Positions 1 to 7,464 of a stretch of 64,000 nt of DNA are shown in pieces; the stretch's first letter is position 1, and every line of letters starts with the position of its first letter. Below the pieces are notes generated by a model. It did not search any database. It was given only the letters and a program-made list of their open reading frames with translations, and had not been told where the DNA came from. Both the position numbers and the translations under genes were made by a program. The stretch lies in NCBI GenBank assembly GCA_036386415.1, contig DASVVT010000067.1:48861-112860 (forward strand). Reading direction: 5' to 3'. The stretch is from DASVVT01 sp036386415. GTDB taxonomy: Bacteria > Acidobacteriota > Blastocatellia > Pyrinomonadales > Pyrinomonadaceae.

Positions 1-14
1 TGGCGCGTCCCGAG

Positions 15-452
15 TTGAGAGCGCCCGTTCAGGCTTTGATCCACAAGGTTTCATCGGCGCATTCGGGCGGCGAGTTCAGGATCGCGCTGGCGGATATGTT
101 CACGGCTTTCGGGCTGACTCTGGAAGCGGCGGAGTGGGCCAAGCTGCGCAGCCGCGGTGAGGTCTCGTTTAGGCCGTTTGGCGAATCCGTCGGAGCCTTC
201 ATCAACCAGGGAAATGCGCAGGAGCTGAAGACCGAAGATGGATTGACGCTCATCATCCCGGGCAGCCTGGCAGGCGAATACGTGACGACTCCCACCTCCC
301 TGACATTGAAGTTCACCGAAGGGTCTGCCTTGCGCGGCTGCAAGCGCGTCTTCGTGCTCATCTGTCAGGACATCATCAAGATCGACGCCGACGAGCACAA
401 GCTCTATATAGATTTGCCGGGCGAGAAATACGATCTCTGTTTTGTTTTCTGA
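15..452 (+). CDS. Hypothetical protein, possibly 5'-truncated by the window edge
   Basis: I do not recognise a family. The listed start is a TTG at 15, but the frame is open to the window edge, so the gene may begin upstream. The product is about 145 residues, mixed alpha/beta, with no signal peptide or membrane segment. The second half alternates hydrophobic residues as in beta strands and ends LCFVF. It stops about 10 bases before a fold-back repeat at 463-546, and the next gene in the same direction is a PilZ protein. Confidence 0.55.
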   Translation: MRAPVQALIHKVSSAHSGGEFRIALADMFTAFGLTLEAAEWAKLRSRGEVSFRPFGESVGAFINQGNAQELKTEDGLTLIIPGSLAGEYVTTPTSLTLKFTEGSALRGCKRVFVLICQDIIKIDADEHKLYIDLPGEKYDLCFVF

Positions 453-462
453 AAGCGCAACC

Positions 463-546
463 GATTGGGGATTGCAGATTGCAGAATGTGGATTGTGGAT
501 TTAAGAGCTACGCAAATTTTTAACCCGCAATCCGAAATCCGCAATG
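463..546. repeat. Fold-back repeat, family H copy 1
   Basis: The left arm repeats units like GATTGCAGA and GATTGTGGATT. The right arm carries the complement (CCGCAATCC, GAAATCCGCAATGG). About 20 bases of AT-rich spacer lie between the arms. A second copy with the same vocabulary (GATTGCGGATT / GATCCGCAATCCGCC) is at 876-958, so the PilZ gene is flanked by both copies. Confidence 0.6.
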
Positions 547-556
547 GAATAGGGTC

Positions 557-874
557 ATGGCCGATGAGCGCAGAGGTGATGAGCGCGTGCCCTTGCTGCT
601 GGATGTGCGCTGGGAGGGGCTTTCGGGTAAACATGCCGCGCGTATTAGCGACATCAGCTTGAGCGGTTGCTACGTCGAATCACTGGGGCAGGTGATGGTC
701 GGCGAGATTGTTCGTTTCGAGATTCATCTGCCGACCGGACGCTGGATGCCACTGCGCGGGACGGTCGTCTACCACCTCCCAACTCTAGGCTTCGGCGTGC
801 AGTTCACCGGCCTCACGCTCATGGAGCGCAATCTGCTCGCGCATGTGATAGATTACGCGCGCGACAGCAACTGA
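557..874 (+). CDS. PilZ domain protein (putative c-di-GMP receptor)
   Basis: A 105-residue single-domain protein. It has the PilZ arginine motif near the N-terminus (ERRGDERVP, residues 4-12), and the strand-turn motif DISLSGCYVES replaces the usual D/NxSxxG signature (residues 38-48). A beta-barrel pattern follows, with GVQFTGL near the end and a short C-terminal helix. PilZ domains bind cyclic di-GMP and pass the signal to partners in the cytoplasm. No output domain is attached, so it would act as an adaptor. An HD-GYP protein that could degrade c-di-GMP is encoded at 10979-11695. Both flanks carry family H fold-back repeats. Confidence 0.85.
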   Translation: MADERRGDERVPLLLDVRWEGLSGKHAARISDISLSGCYVESLGQVMVGEIVRFEIHLPTGRWMPLRGTVVYHLPTLGFGVQFTGLTLMERNLLAHVIDYARDSN

Positions 875-875
875 C

Positions 876-958
876 GATTGCGGATTAAAAGATTTGAGAT
901 CGAAACCTCAGATTCGAGAGTTCCCGAAGCGCCGATCCGCAATCCGCCATCAGCAATC
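876..958. repeat. Fold-back repeat, family H copy 2
   Basis: Arms GATTGCGGATT (left) and AATCCGCCATCAGCAATC (right), with inner arms CTCAGATTCGAGAG and CCGATCCGCAATCC. It ends two bases before the ATG at 961. Same vocabulary as the copy at 463-546. Confidence 0.5.
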
Positions 959-960
959 GA

Positions 961-1416
961 ATGGGTTGGTCGCCGCAGGAAACCAGTAAGCACCAGGATC
1001 ACGTGATCGCGCACGTTTTGGGCGCGACCGTACTCGGTTTTTTCATCGCGGATGAAGCCGCACACGTCCTGCTGGATATGGGCTTTATCTGGACAATCTA
1101 TCTCGACGGCGAAATGGGACTGTTGCCGCAGTCGGTGACGGTCTCCGAACTAGACCTTGACGAGAAGATCAAGGCGGAACTGCTCTCTGACATCTCGCTG
1201 CTACACGAGCAGGGACGGGCGGCTGAGGAGGCGCTGAAGCGTTTTGTGGCTGCGCCCGCCGACTGCTTGATTAGTGATGTCAGTTTTTATGCGGATGATG
1301 AGCGACGCCGTATATTTTTGACCGGCGAGAATGAATGCCTCGCCATCGAGACTTCGCTCACGACAGGTGAAATCAACTTTGCAGCCGCCCCGACCGGCCT
1401 GAGCAACCCCGGGTGA
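961..1416 (+). CDS. Hypothetical protein
   Basis: A 151-residue cytoplasmic protein that I do not recognise. It begins with a hydrophobic stretch (HVLGATVLGFFIADEA) too polar to be a clear signal peptide, followed by an acidic mixed region and a beta-rich end. The ATG directly follows a fold-back repeat, and no strong ribosome-binding site is visible in it. It runs in the same direction as the PilZ gene upstream. Coding is supported by the long open frame and GC-rich codon use like its neighbours. Confidence 0.6.
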   Translation: MGWSPQETSKHQDHVIAHVLGATVLGFFIADEAAHVLLDMGFIWTIYLDGEMGLLPQSVTVSELDLDEKIKAELLSDISLLHEQGRAAEEALKRFVAAPADCLISDVSFYADDERRRIFLTGENECLAIETSLTTGEINFAAAPTGLSNPG

Positions 1417-1464
1417 TCTCTCCACTATCAGGATCATCCGAAATAGTTTCGGAGGCGCGTTCGC

Positions 1465-1776
1465 GTGATGCTCCCAGAAATCAGACAGAGTCGCTCCTCG
1501 CCCACGGATCATGGTTTGTTCACCCCAGGCCGCAGCCGTTGGAAAGACGCTCCCGCTTACTTTGCCGTGCCTGAGCTACGCCACGAAGAGGCCGCCAGTT
1601 GTGTCGCCTCTTCAACAGGCGAAACTTCAGATGAGAAAGACACGGATACTCCTCTTGAGGATGCTGCACGCGCGGAACGCGAGTATGTGCGCCAGCGCCT
1701 GCGTGAAGAGCTTCAGCGCGAGCCGACGGAAGAAGAAGTAGACGAATGGCTGCGCCAGCACACTGAAGGTTACTGA
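1465..1776 (+). CDS. Small hypothetical protein, start uncertain
   Basis: The frame is open for 103 residues, but only the last 50 or so look protein-like. They form a charged amphipathic helix pair (AREYVRQRLREEL, EPTEEEVDEWLRQH). The first half is compositionally odd, so the true start may be an internal one. No known domain. It is followed 78 bases later by the AbrB-like gene, which has its own strong ribosome-binding site. Confidence 0.4.
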   Translation: MMLPEIRQSRSSPTDHGLFTPGRSRWKDAPAYFAVPELRHEEAASCVASSTGETSDEKDTDTPLEDAARAEREYVRQRLREELQREPTEEEVDEWLRQHTEGY

Positions 1777-1854
1777 GCCTTTGAAGGTGCGCGATTCTCA
1801 CCACACAATCGCGCCACGGAAGTTTTCCTATCCTCGAGAATTAAGGAGATAGAG

Positions 1855-2100
1855 ATGGCAAAGAAAGAAGCGGCGGAGTACCAGGCAAAGGTGACGAACG
1901 ACAGCGGCATCCTGCGTGGCAAAATACCTTCCCCCCTCGTTAGAGAACTGGGTGCGCGCGCAGGCGATTACATCGTCTTTCGCTCGGACGGCGCGGGGAA
2001 TGTCAGAGTCAGCTTATCGCGCTCAAGGAGCAGCGGCGGGAAAAAGGCTGGTAAAGGCTCGAAGGGCGGAGCCAAAAAGAATGGCCGGCGGGGCCGCTAG
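1855..2100 (+). CDS. AbrB/SpoVT-like DNA-binding protein with basic tail
   Basis: 81 residues. Residues 15-45 match the swapped-hairpin AbrB pattern: a strand, IPSPLVRELG, then ARAGDYIVF, equivalent to the IPKxIRxxLGLKxGD core. Such domains dimerise and bind DNA, often as antitoxins or transition-state regulators. The last 30 residues are a low-complexity Ser/Gly/Lys/Arg tail, which would add nonspecific nucleic-acid affinity. No toxin gene is adjacent. A strong ribosome-binding site (AAGGAG) lies about 8 bases before the ATG. Confidence 0.7.
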   Translation: MAKKEAAEYQAKVTNDSGILRGKIPSPLVRELGARAGDYIVFRSDGAGNVRVSLSRSRSSGGKKAGKGSKGGAKKNGRRGR

Positions 2101-2225
2101 AGCCCGCGCGCCGTGCGAATTTTCCGTAAGCCGAAATAGAGCGAGGAGCAATGCGCCTCGATAAGCTGAATCGTGACGCGCCGCTCCCCGTACGCGCGAG
2201 ATGAGATTGGCGTCCCCCGGAAGAC

Positions 2226-2873
2226 TCAGGGCGAGGTGGATGGCTCAGCCGCGCCTGAGACGTTGATCTGATTGTCAACCGCCTTCACTCCCTTAACGCT
2301 TCTCACGAGCTTTTCGAAGCTGCGCTTTTGAGCCGCCGAATCGACCGTGCCCGTCAATGTCACGCGACCATTGACGACGGCAGCGATCACGCCGAGCGAG
2401 CCGAGGTTGGGGTCCTCAGAAATTTTCCTGTCAATGTTCGACTGAACTGTGGCGTCGTCCGTGCCCGAGGCCGCAGGCGCTGTACTCGCTCCCGTGGTGG
2501 TTGAAGTCGCCGGGGGCGGCGTGACGATGATCGGCTGCGTCGTCGTTGTCGTCGTTGCCGGTGGTTGTTGAACGATGACGGGCGCGGGTTGCTGCACGGG
2601 CGCAGGCTGCTGAATGATCGTCGTTTGCGGCACGGGCGTGGGCGCGGTCGAGACGCGCACGTTCGTGTTATCCATCTGTTGCCGGTTCAGCAGAAACAGG
2701 AAGAGAATCGTGACCAGGGCGACCGCGCCGACGACCAGCGCCGCGACGGCTCCCGTTGACATTCCGCGACGCTCCGGCACGCGCTCCACACGCGTCTCGA
2801 CCACCTCGCGCCGCGCCGCAGGCGTCTCCACCACCACACGGCTTCTCTTGCGCTGTTCTTCATCATATGACAT
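2226..2873 (-). CDS. Membrane-anchored BON domain protein
   Basis: 215 residues. An N-terminal charged cytoplasmic segment is followed by one membrane helix (AVAALVVGAVALVTILFLFLL, about residues 43-63). A long Pro/Gln/Thr/Val-rich linker spans about 70-135. The C-terminal BON domain starts near residue 140 (DATVQSNIDRKISEDPNLGS, GRVTLTGTVDSAAQKRSFEK) and ends with the GVKAVDNQINV strand. BON domains occur in envelope proteins such as OsmY and are thought to bind phospholipid. The linker would project the domain away from the membrane. It lies on the strand opposite its neighbours and has no partner gene. Confidence 0.85.
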   Translation of the reverse strand: MSYDEEQRKRSRVVVETPAARREVVETRVERVPERRGMSTGAVAALVVGAVALVTILFLFLLNRQQMDNTNVRVSTAPTPVPQTTIIQQPAPVQQPAPVIVQQPPATTTTTTQPIIVTPPPATSTTTGASTAPAASGTDDATVQSNIDRKISEDPNLGSLGVIAAVVNGRVTLTGTVDSAAQKRSFEKLVRSVKGVKAVDNQINVSGAAEPSTSP

Positions 2874-3095
2874 ATCTTTTCTTCGACTCCATTCTCTCTT
2901 AATTTGTTATGCGAGGGCTCGATTTCCCGAAACGTTAAAAGGTCGATCAAAGCATCGTGCCTTGCATTTCAGCAATTCGTATTCCGCAGCCCATCCCCTC
3001 TCAATTAGCCTTCAGAACCCTGCTTTTTACACTGCGGTGATTGGAAACAGCGCCGCGTCTGTAGATCGGAGCGTACTGATTTAAGGCAAGGGATT

Positions 3096-3204
3096 GTCCG
3101 TCGTCAGTCGTCCGTCGTCCGTTGTTTCGCTACCCGTACTTGAATCTTTAAGGCGCAAGCGGCGCTGCACAAGACAACGGACGACTGACCACGGACAACG
3201 GACA
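3096..3204. repeat. Fold-back repeat, family E
   Basis: The left arm (3096-3125) is made of GTCCGTCGTC-like units. The right arm (3173-3204) is its complement, made of ACAACGGACGACTG and ACGGACAACGG. About 47 bases lie between the arms. An open reading frame passes through the element into the histone deacetylase gene, which makes the longest ORF misleading. Confidence 0.75.
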
Positions 3205-3228
3205 GCTTTTTGCCTTATAATTCTTCCT

Positions 3229-4179
3229 ATGGCAACAGCACTCATTCACCATCCGGTTTTCAAGGAGCATGATACGGGCGAGCATCATCCGGAGCGACCG
3301 GAGCGTTATACGATCATCATGGAGGCTCTGCGCGATGATGCGGAGTTGTGGCCTAGACTGTTGGAGATCGAGGCGCGTGCTGCGCCGCGCGGCGACGTGC
3401 AGGCGTGCCACACGCCCAGGCATTACAACCTGGTCGAGCGTGCGGTCAGCGAAGGATTAGGCTACATGGATGCTGATACGCTCGTCTCTTTGCGTTCGAT
3501 GGATGCAGCTCTGCACGGGGCTGGCGGCGCGTGTCGCGCGGTCGATGCGGTGATGAGCGGTGAGGCCGAGAACGCTTTTCTAGCCGTACGCCCGCCCGGA
3601 CACCACGCGACAGGGGAGCGCGCGATGGGCTTCTGTCTCTTCAACAACGTTGCCATCGCCGCCCGCTATGCCCAGACCCATTACAGCGAGATCGAGCGCG
3701 TCGCCATTCTTGACTGGGACGTGCATCATGGCAATGGCACACAGGGAATCTTTTACGACGACCCATCCGTGTTCTTCTTCTCTATGCATCAGTATCCCTG
3801 GTATCCTGGTACGGGAGCGCGCGGCGAAACGGGCGTCGGGCGCGGGCGCGGCTACACCCTGAACATCCCCCTGCGCGCAGAGACCCCGCGCCTTGAGCAG
3901 CGTCGCATGTTCGACGCGGCGCTCGAAGAGATCGCTGCCCGGTTCAAGCCCGACTTCGTCATCATCTCGGCGGGCTTCGATGCGCACGAGAGCGACCCGC
4001 TCGGCCAGTTGCTGCTCGAAGATGAAGACTTCGTCCTCCTGACCCAGGCCGCCAGGCAGTGGGCTGAAACCAACTGCCAGGGACGTCTTATCTCCTGCCT
4101 CGAAGGAGGCTACAACCTGCGCACGCTCGGCCAGACGGTGCGCGCCCACGTCAGGAGTTTAGTGAGCAGTAAGCAGTAA
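3229..4179 (+). CDS. Histone deacetylase family protein (acetoin-utilisation-type deacetylase)
   Basis: Zn-dependent amidohydrolase of the class II HDAC/AcuC/APAH superfamily, removing acyl groups from lysine or polyamine-like substrates in the cytoplasm. 316 residues from the ATG at 3229. The frame is open from 3094, but the first 45 codons are repeat E. Visible signatures are RPPGHHATGERAMGFC (His125-His126 pair), DWDVHHGNGTQ (about 162-172, metal ligands Asp164 and His166), and SAGFDAHESDPLG (second Asp ligand). The last residues (SLVSSKQ) and the stop codon are encoded by the next fold-back repeat. A TATAAT at 3216-3221 lies so close to the ATG that a leaderless transcript is possible. 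Confidence 0.9.
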   Translation: MATALIHHPVFKEHDTGEHHPERPERYTIIMEALRDDAELWPRLLEIEARAAPRGDVQACHTPRHYNLVERAVSEGLGYMDADTLVSLRSMDAALHGAGGACRAVDAVMSGEAENAFLAVRPPGHHATGERAMGFCLFNNVAIAARYAQTHYSEIERVAILDWDVHHGNGTQGIFYDDPSVFFFSMHQYPWYPGTGARGETGVGRGRGYTLNIPLRAETPRLEQRRMFDAALEEIAARFKPDFVIISAGFDAHESDPLGQLLLEDEDFVLLTQAARQWAETNCQGRLISCLEGGYNLRTLGQTVRAHVRSLVSSKQ

Positions 4180-4238
4180 GCAGTAAGCAGTAAGCGGATT
4201 TCGGTTCTTGACTGCTCACTGCTCACTGCTCACTAAAT
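4158..4238. repeat. Fold-back repeat, family A variant (GCAGTAA units)
   Basis: The left arm is four tandem 7-mers (GCAGTAA) after TTTAGTGA. The right arm is tandem CTGCTCA units ending CACTAAA, complementary at the outer end. The left arm overlaps the last codons and stop of the preceding gene. Confidence 0.7.
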
Positions 4239-4239
4239 T

Positions 4240-4471
4240 AATCTGTACACTGGCGCTGCGAGTGCGGTAAACTCACTGCTGCTCAAAAGGTTTCGATTAG
4301 GAGGCGGGGCATCGTGTCGAGACCCTTTGTCAAGCGGGCGGCTCTTAAGGGCCGTGCGCAGCGGATCAAGGTCGGGTAGAGCCAGCGGGAGGACAGTGAG
4401 CGCCCCTGCGCTCCGATAAAAAAGAGAAGCTTTGGGGCTGCCTCGCCAGGGCTTTCTCAGGAGAAACGGTC
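4240..4471 (+). other. Gap with possible structured leader of the zinc-ribbon gene
   Basis: About 230 bases with no ORF between a repeat and the zinc-ribbon start. CTCACTG near 4274 can pair with CAGTGAG near 4396, which would close a roughly 130-base domain containing GC-rich segments. This may be a structured 5' leader or a small RNA. I match it to no known RNA family. Confidence 0.25.
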
Positions 4472-4756
4472 ATGCCAGACCAGGAAATCACTTGTGCCGA
4501 ATGCGGCACGGCCTTTACTTTCACAGAGCGTGAACAGGAATATTACGGGGAACGCAACCTGAGCCAGCCGAAACGATGCAAGACGTGCCGTGATGCGCGC
4601 CGCGCAAATTTCGGCTCGAACACGAGAGGCGGGGGCGACCGCCAGCGCTTCGAGATTACGTGCGATCAGTGCGGGAAAACCGATACTGTCCCCTTCAAGC
4701 CTTCGACCGGAAGGCCCATTCTGTGCGGAGAGTGCTTTAGCGCCAGTCGCGCCTGA
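4472..4756 (+). CDS. CxxC zinc-ribbon protein
   Basis: 94 residues with two zinc-ribbon units. The first is CAECGTAF paired with CKTCRDAR (residues 8-11 and 36-39). The second is CDQCGK paired with CGEC. This matches the CxxC-x17-CxxC family of small proteins common in Acidobacteria and Chloroflexi, whose role is unknown but which are probably nucleic-acid associated. The ATG follows CAGGAGAAACGGTC, a good ribosome-binding site, and a 230-base leader that may be structured. Confidence 0.75.
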   Translation: MPDQEITCAECGTAFTFTEREQEYYGERNLSQPKRCKTCRDARRANFGSNTRGGGDRQRFEITCDQCGKTDTVPFKPSTGRPILCGECFSASRA

Positions 4757-4830
4757 GCGAGCACTTTATTCAATTTTTAGCGAACAAAACAACTATCGCT
4801 TCCGTACAGGCAAAAGAGTAAGAGAAGGAA

Positions 4831-4891
4831 ACAGGGCGAAGGTTAAGGTGAAGAAAGATGCTCTTTCTTCATCCTTTCTCCTTTGAACCCT
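4831..4891. repeat. Degenerate fold-back repeat, family K
   Basis: The left arm AGGGCGAAGGTTAAGGTG and the right arm CTCCTTTGAACCCT are imperfectly complementary. The innermost GAAGAAAG/CTTTCTTC is exact. It sits just upstream of the enoyl-CoA hydratase start. Confidence 0.45.
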
Positions 4892-4904
4892 CCGTTTTTG
4901 TTTG

Positions 4905-5699
4905 ATGAGCTATAAGACGATCCAGTTTGAGATGCAGGCGAGCGTCGGGGTCATGACGCTCAACCGGCCTGCGTCGCTCAACGCGCTGACCGCCGCCGTC
5001 GGCGAAGAGCTTCTGCGCGCCCTCAAAGAAGCGCGCGAGCAGGGCGCGAGGGCCATCATCCTGACGGGCGCGGGGCGCGCTTTCTGCGCGGGCGGCGATC
5101 TGCGCGAGATGCAGAAGGTGGCCGAGGAGAATGGGCGCGTCGAGGCTTTCTTCGACGAACCGCTCCGTCTGCTCAACGAGTGCATCATGCAGATCAGGCG
5201 TAGCCCCGTGCCCGTTATCGCCGCCGTCAACGGCGTGGCTTCTGGCGGCGGATGCAACCTTGCGCTCGCTTGCGACCTGGTGCTGGCCGCCGAGAGCGCG
5301 CGCTTCAACCAGGCGTTCGTACGCGTCGGGCTGACGCCGGATTGCGGCGGCACACACATCCTGCCGCGCCTCATCGGAAGCAGACGTGCGACGGAGCTTT
5401 TGATGACGGGCGAGATCATCGAAGCGCGACGCGCGGCGGAGATCGGGATGATTAACTCGGTCGTCGCGGACGACGAGCTGATGACGGAGGCTTACAGGCT
5501 CGCAGCCAGACTCGCCAACGCGCCGACCATGGCTCTCGGTCGAATCAAGGAGCTCCTGGAAGCGAGCGCGACCAACGAGCTGAGCGAGCAACTGGAACTT
5601 GAGCGCAAGATGCAGCTCAAGTCAGGACAAACTGAAGATTTCAAGGAAGGCGTCGCGGCCTTTATAGAGAAACGGCCACCGAAGTTCAAAGGTGGATGA
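4905..5699 (+). CDS. Enoyl-CoA hydratase/isomerase family protein
   Basis: Crotonase-fold enzyme acting on acyl-CoA thioesters, for example in fatty-acid or amino-acid breakdown. 264 residues from the ATG at 4905; a TTG sits one codon earlier. The two oxyanion-hole segments are present: CAGGDLREM (about residues 62-70) and VASGGGCNLALACDLVLA (about 107-124). At the second catalytic position the sequence is LTPDCGGTH, so Asp stands where hydratases carry the second Glu, as in isomerase-like PaaG relatives. Substrate cannot be assigned. It is followed by a clear intrinsic terminator. Confidence 0.9.
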   Translation: MSYKTIQFEMQASVGVMTLNRPASLNALTAAVGEELLRALKEAREQGARAIILTGAGRAFCAGGDLREMQKVAEENGRVEAFFDEPLRLLNECIMQIRRSPVPVIAAVNGVASGGGCNLALACDLVLAAESARFNQAFVRVGLTPDCGGTHILPRLIGSRRATELLMTGEIIEARRAAEIGMINSVVADDELMTEAYRLAARLANAPTMALGRIKELLEASATNELSEQLELERKMQLKSGQTEDFKEGVAAFIEKRPPKFKGG

Positions 5700-5732
5700 G
5701 ACGTTTCAGAAGAAGCAGTCGAAAAAGGCCGC

Positions 5733-5765
5733 GAGCCGCCGGGAGTTGATCCGGCGGCTCTTCTT
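5733..5765 (+). terminator. Rho-independent terminator of the enoyl-CoA hydratase gene
   Basis: Perfect 10-bp stem GAGCCGCCGG (5733-5742) / CCGGCGGCTC (5751-5760), an 8-base loop, then TTCTT. It lies 34 bases after the stop codon. Confidence 0.8.
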
Positions 5766-5792
5766 ATTGGTGTCAGGGGTCGGGTTTGAACT

Positions 5793-5882
5793 CTGCGCCC
5801 TTTGCGAATCCCTTTGCGTCCTTTGCGTTTAGAGAGAAGATTAAACGCAAAGGACGCAAAGGAGATGACGCAAAGGGCGCAG
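5793..5882. repeat. Fold-back repeat, family B copy 1 (GACGCAAAG units)
   Basis: The left arm is TGCGCCCTTTGCG...CTTTGCGTCCTTTGCGTTTA. The right arm is TAAACGCAAAGGACGCAAAG...ACGCAAAGGGCGCA. The arms are nearly perfect complements around a 10-base loop. Each arm is itself a run of 7-9-base CGCAAAG units. Five further copies are at 15134, 36624, 44125, 46911 and 50364. Confidence 0.85.
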
Positions 5883-5924
5883 AAGATGATCCCTCCCTTG
5901 GCTGAACCATTGTGAGGTGGGTTT

Positions 5925-7280
5925 ATGGCTTCGTTGACGTACATGCAACTGCTGCGCGGCAATCGTTCGTTCCGGCGATTGTGGGTGGGGCAGGTGATTT
6001 CGGAACTCGGCAACTGGTTCAACTTCATCGCCGTACTGGGACTGGTGCGCTCCGTCTCCGGCGCTGCGCCGGAAGCGACGGCGCTCATGGTCGTGATGCG
6101 TTTTGCGCCCTTCGCTGTCTTCGCCCCTGTGGCGGGAGCGTTCGTGGATCGCCTCTCGCGCCGGACTGTGATGATCGCATCGGATATGGCGCGTGCCTTC
6201 GTGACGCTCGGCTTTCTCTTTATTAGAGGCACGGACGACCTGTGGATCGCCTACGTCTGCACGGCCATCTCAGGTCTGCTCTCGGCCTTCTTTGAGGGCG
6301 CGAAGAATGCTGCCATCCCGAATCTGGCGGGGAGCAAAGGGCTGCTTGCGGGAAACGCGCTGCTCTTTTCCTCGCGCTTCCTGTTGATGGCTGTGGGCGC
6401 GGCGCTCGGTGGCGCGGCCTCTGCGCGCTACGGCTATCAGGCGGCCTTCATCATGGACGCGCTCTCTTTCGTCGTCTCAGCCTACGCGATCTGGCTGATC
6501 CCCGAAGGGGATATGAAGCAGGACGCCGCAGAGGGTGGCGAGAAGAGCGGCGTCGAAGCGACGGGCAAGAGAGGGCGCGTGCGCGTCCTCGTGGACATGC
6601 GCGAAGGCTGGAAGTTCATCGCGCAGCAGAGGCTCGTGCTGGCGATCATCGGCATCAACATCCTGTGGGCGACGGGCGGCGGCGCGGGCAACCTTGTCTA
6701 CGACCGGCTCGGCGGCGTGGTCTTCGCCGGACAGGGCGGGGCGCAGGGTGATGCGGGAGTCGCCACGCTCTACATGGCCGTGGGCGCGGGGCTCTTCTTC
6801 GGGATGATGCTGGCGCGGCGGGTCGGCGCGCACGTCGAGCTGCGCGGAAAGACGGTGGGCTTCATCGGCTGGATGCTCATTGCGCACGGCATCTTCTTCG
6901 CCCTCGCGGGGCTCATGCCGACGCTCTGGCTGGCAGCCCTGATGCTCTTTCTCTCGCGCTTCATCATCGCTCTCGAGTTCGCTTTGCAGGAGACTTTGAT
7001 GATGCGTGCGCTGCCCGACCGTCTACGCGGGCGCGTGTTCACGACAGACCGTGCGGCGGAGATTTCCATCATGAGCGCCTCGACCTTTATTGCCGGTTGG
7101 GCGCTGCATGCGATCACGCCGCGCGGGCTGACCATCATCGCCGGACTACTGTCGGCGAGCCCCGGCATCATGTGGCTCGCGCTCTTCGCCACTGGCAAAC
7201 TGCGCCTGCCGCCAGCACCGGCAGAGGCGCAAGAAGAGGCGGAAGAGACAAAGGAGGCTATGCTCGCGTCGGCAGGGTAA
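5925..7280 (+). CDS. Major facilitator superfamily permease (MFS_3/EntS-like)
   Basis: 451-residue polytopic inner-membrane transporter with about 12 hydrophobic helices and a long charged central loop (about residues 190-222). The N-terminus LLRGNRSFRRLWVGQVISEL is typical of the MFS_3 (enterobactin-exporter-like) subfamily. The cytoplasmic motif A appears as GAFVDRLSRRTVMI (about 69-82), and a C-domain equivalent is DRLRGRVFTTDRA (about 365-377). Such proteins usually export drugs or siderophores by proton antiport; the substrate here is unknown. The C-terminal tail is Glu/Ala-rich. It stops 10 bases before a family D repeat. Confidence 0.9.
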   Translation: MASLTYMQLLRGNRSFRRLWVGQVISELGNWFNFIAVLGLVRSVSGAAPEATALMVVMRFAPFAVFAPVAGAFVDRLSRRTVMIASDMARAFVTLGFLFIRGTDDLWIAYVCTAISGLLSAFFEGAKNAAIPNLAGSKGLLAGNALLFSSRFLLMAVGAALGGAASARYGYQAAFIMDALSFVVSAYAIWLIPEGDMKQDAAEGGEKSGVEATGKRGRVRVLVDMREGWKFIAQQRLVLAIIGINILWATGGGAGNLVYDRLGGVVFAGQGGAQGDAGVATLYMAVGAGLFFGMMLARRVGAHVELRGKTVGFIGWMLIAHGIFFALAGLMPTLWLAALMLFLSRFIIALEFALQETLMMRALPDRLRGRVFTTDRAAEISIMSASTFIAGWALHAITPRGLTIIAGLLSASPGIMWLALFATGKLRLPPAPAEAQEEAEETKEAMLASAG

Positions 7281-7290
7281 GAAGAGAGAT

Positions 7291-7368
7291 GGACGAGCCA
7301 CGAAATAACACGAAGTACCACGAGAAGCCTATATTTCGTGTCGTTTCGTGGGGCTTCGTGGATCGTCC
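7291..7368. repeat. Fold-back repeat, family D copy 1 (CACGAA units)
   Basis: Arms GGACGAGCCACGAAATAACACGA and TCGTGGGGCTTCGTGGATCGTCC, built of CCACGAA/CACGAAGT units. Other copies are at 17019 and 49814. The downstream ORF is open through the right arm, which misleads start calling. Confidence 0.75.
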
Positions 7369-7416
7369 GTTCCCCTTCTTTTATTCTGCCAATCGAGTGT
7401 CACTCCTCTATACTTG

Positions 7417-7445
7417 TTCACACTTTTGCTATTCCCTCCTATACT
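7417..7445 (+). promoter_or_regulatory. Candidate sigma-70 promoter for the SpoIIE phosphatase gene
   Basis: TTCACA (7417-7422), a 17-base spacer, then TATACT (7440-7445). Transcription would start near 7452, giving a very short leader before the GTG at 7465. A second TATACT lies at 7409-7414. Confidence 0.4.
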
Positions 7446-7464
7446 GCGTCTGAGGAGATTCGTT

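Noticed and set aside
3094..3228. 45-residue N-terminal extension of the histone deacetylase
   Set aside because: The codons are fold-back repeat E, and the conserved protein starts at the ATG at 3229.
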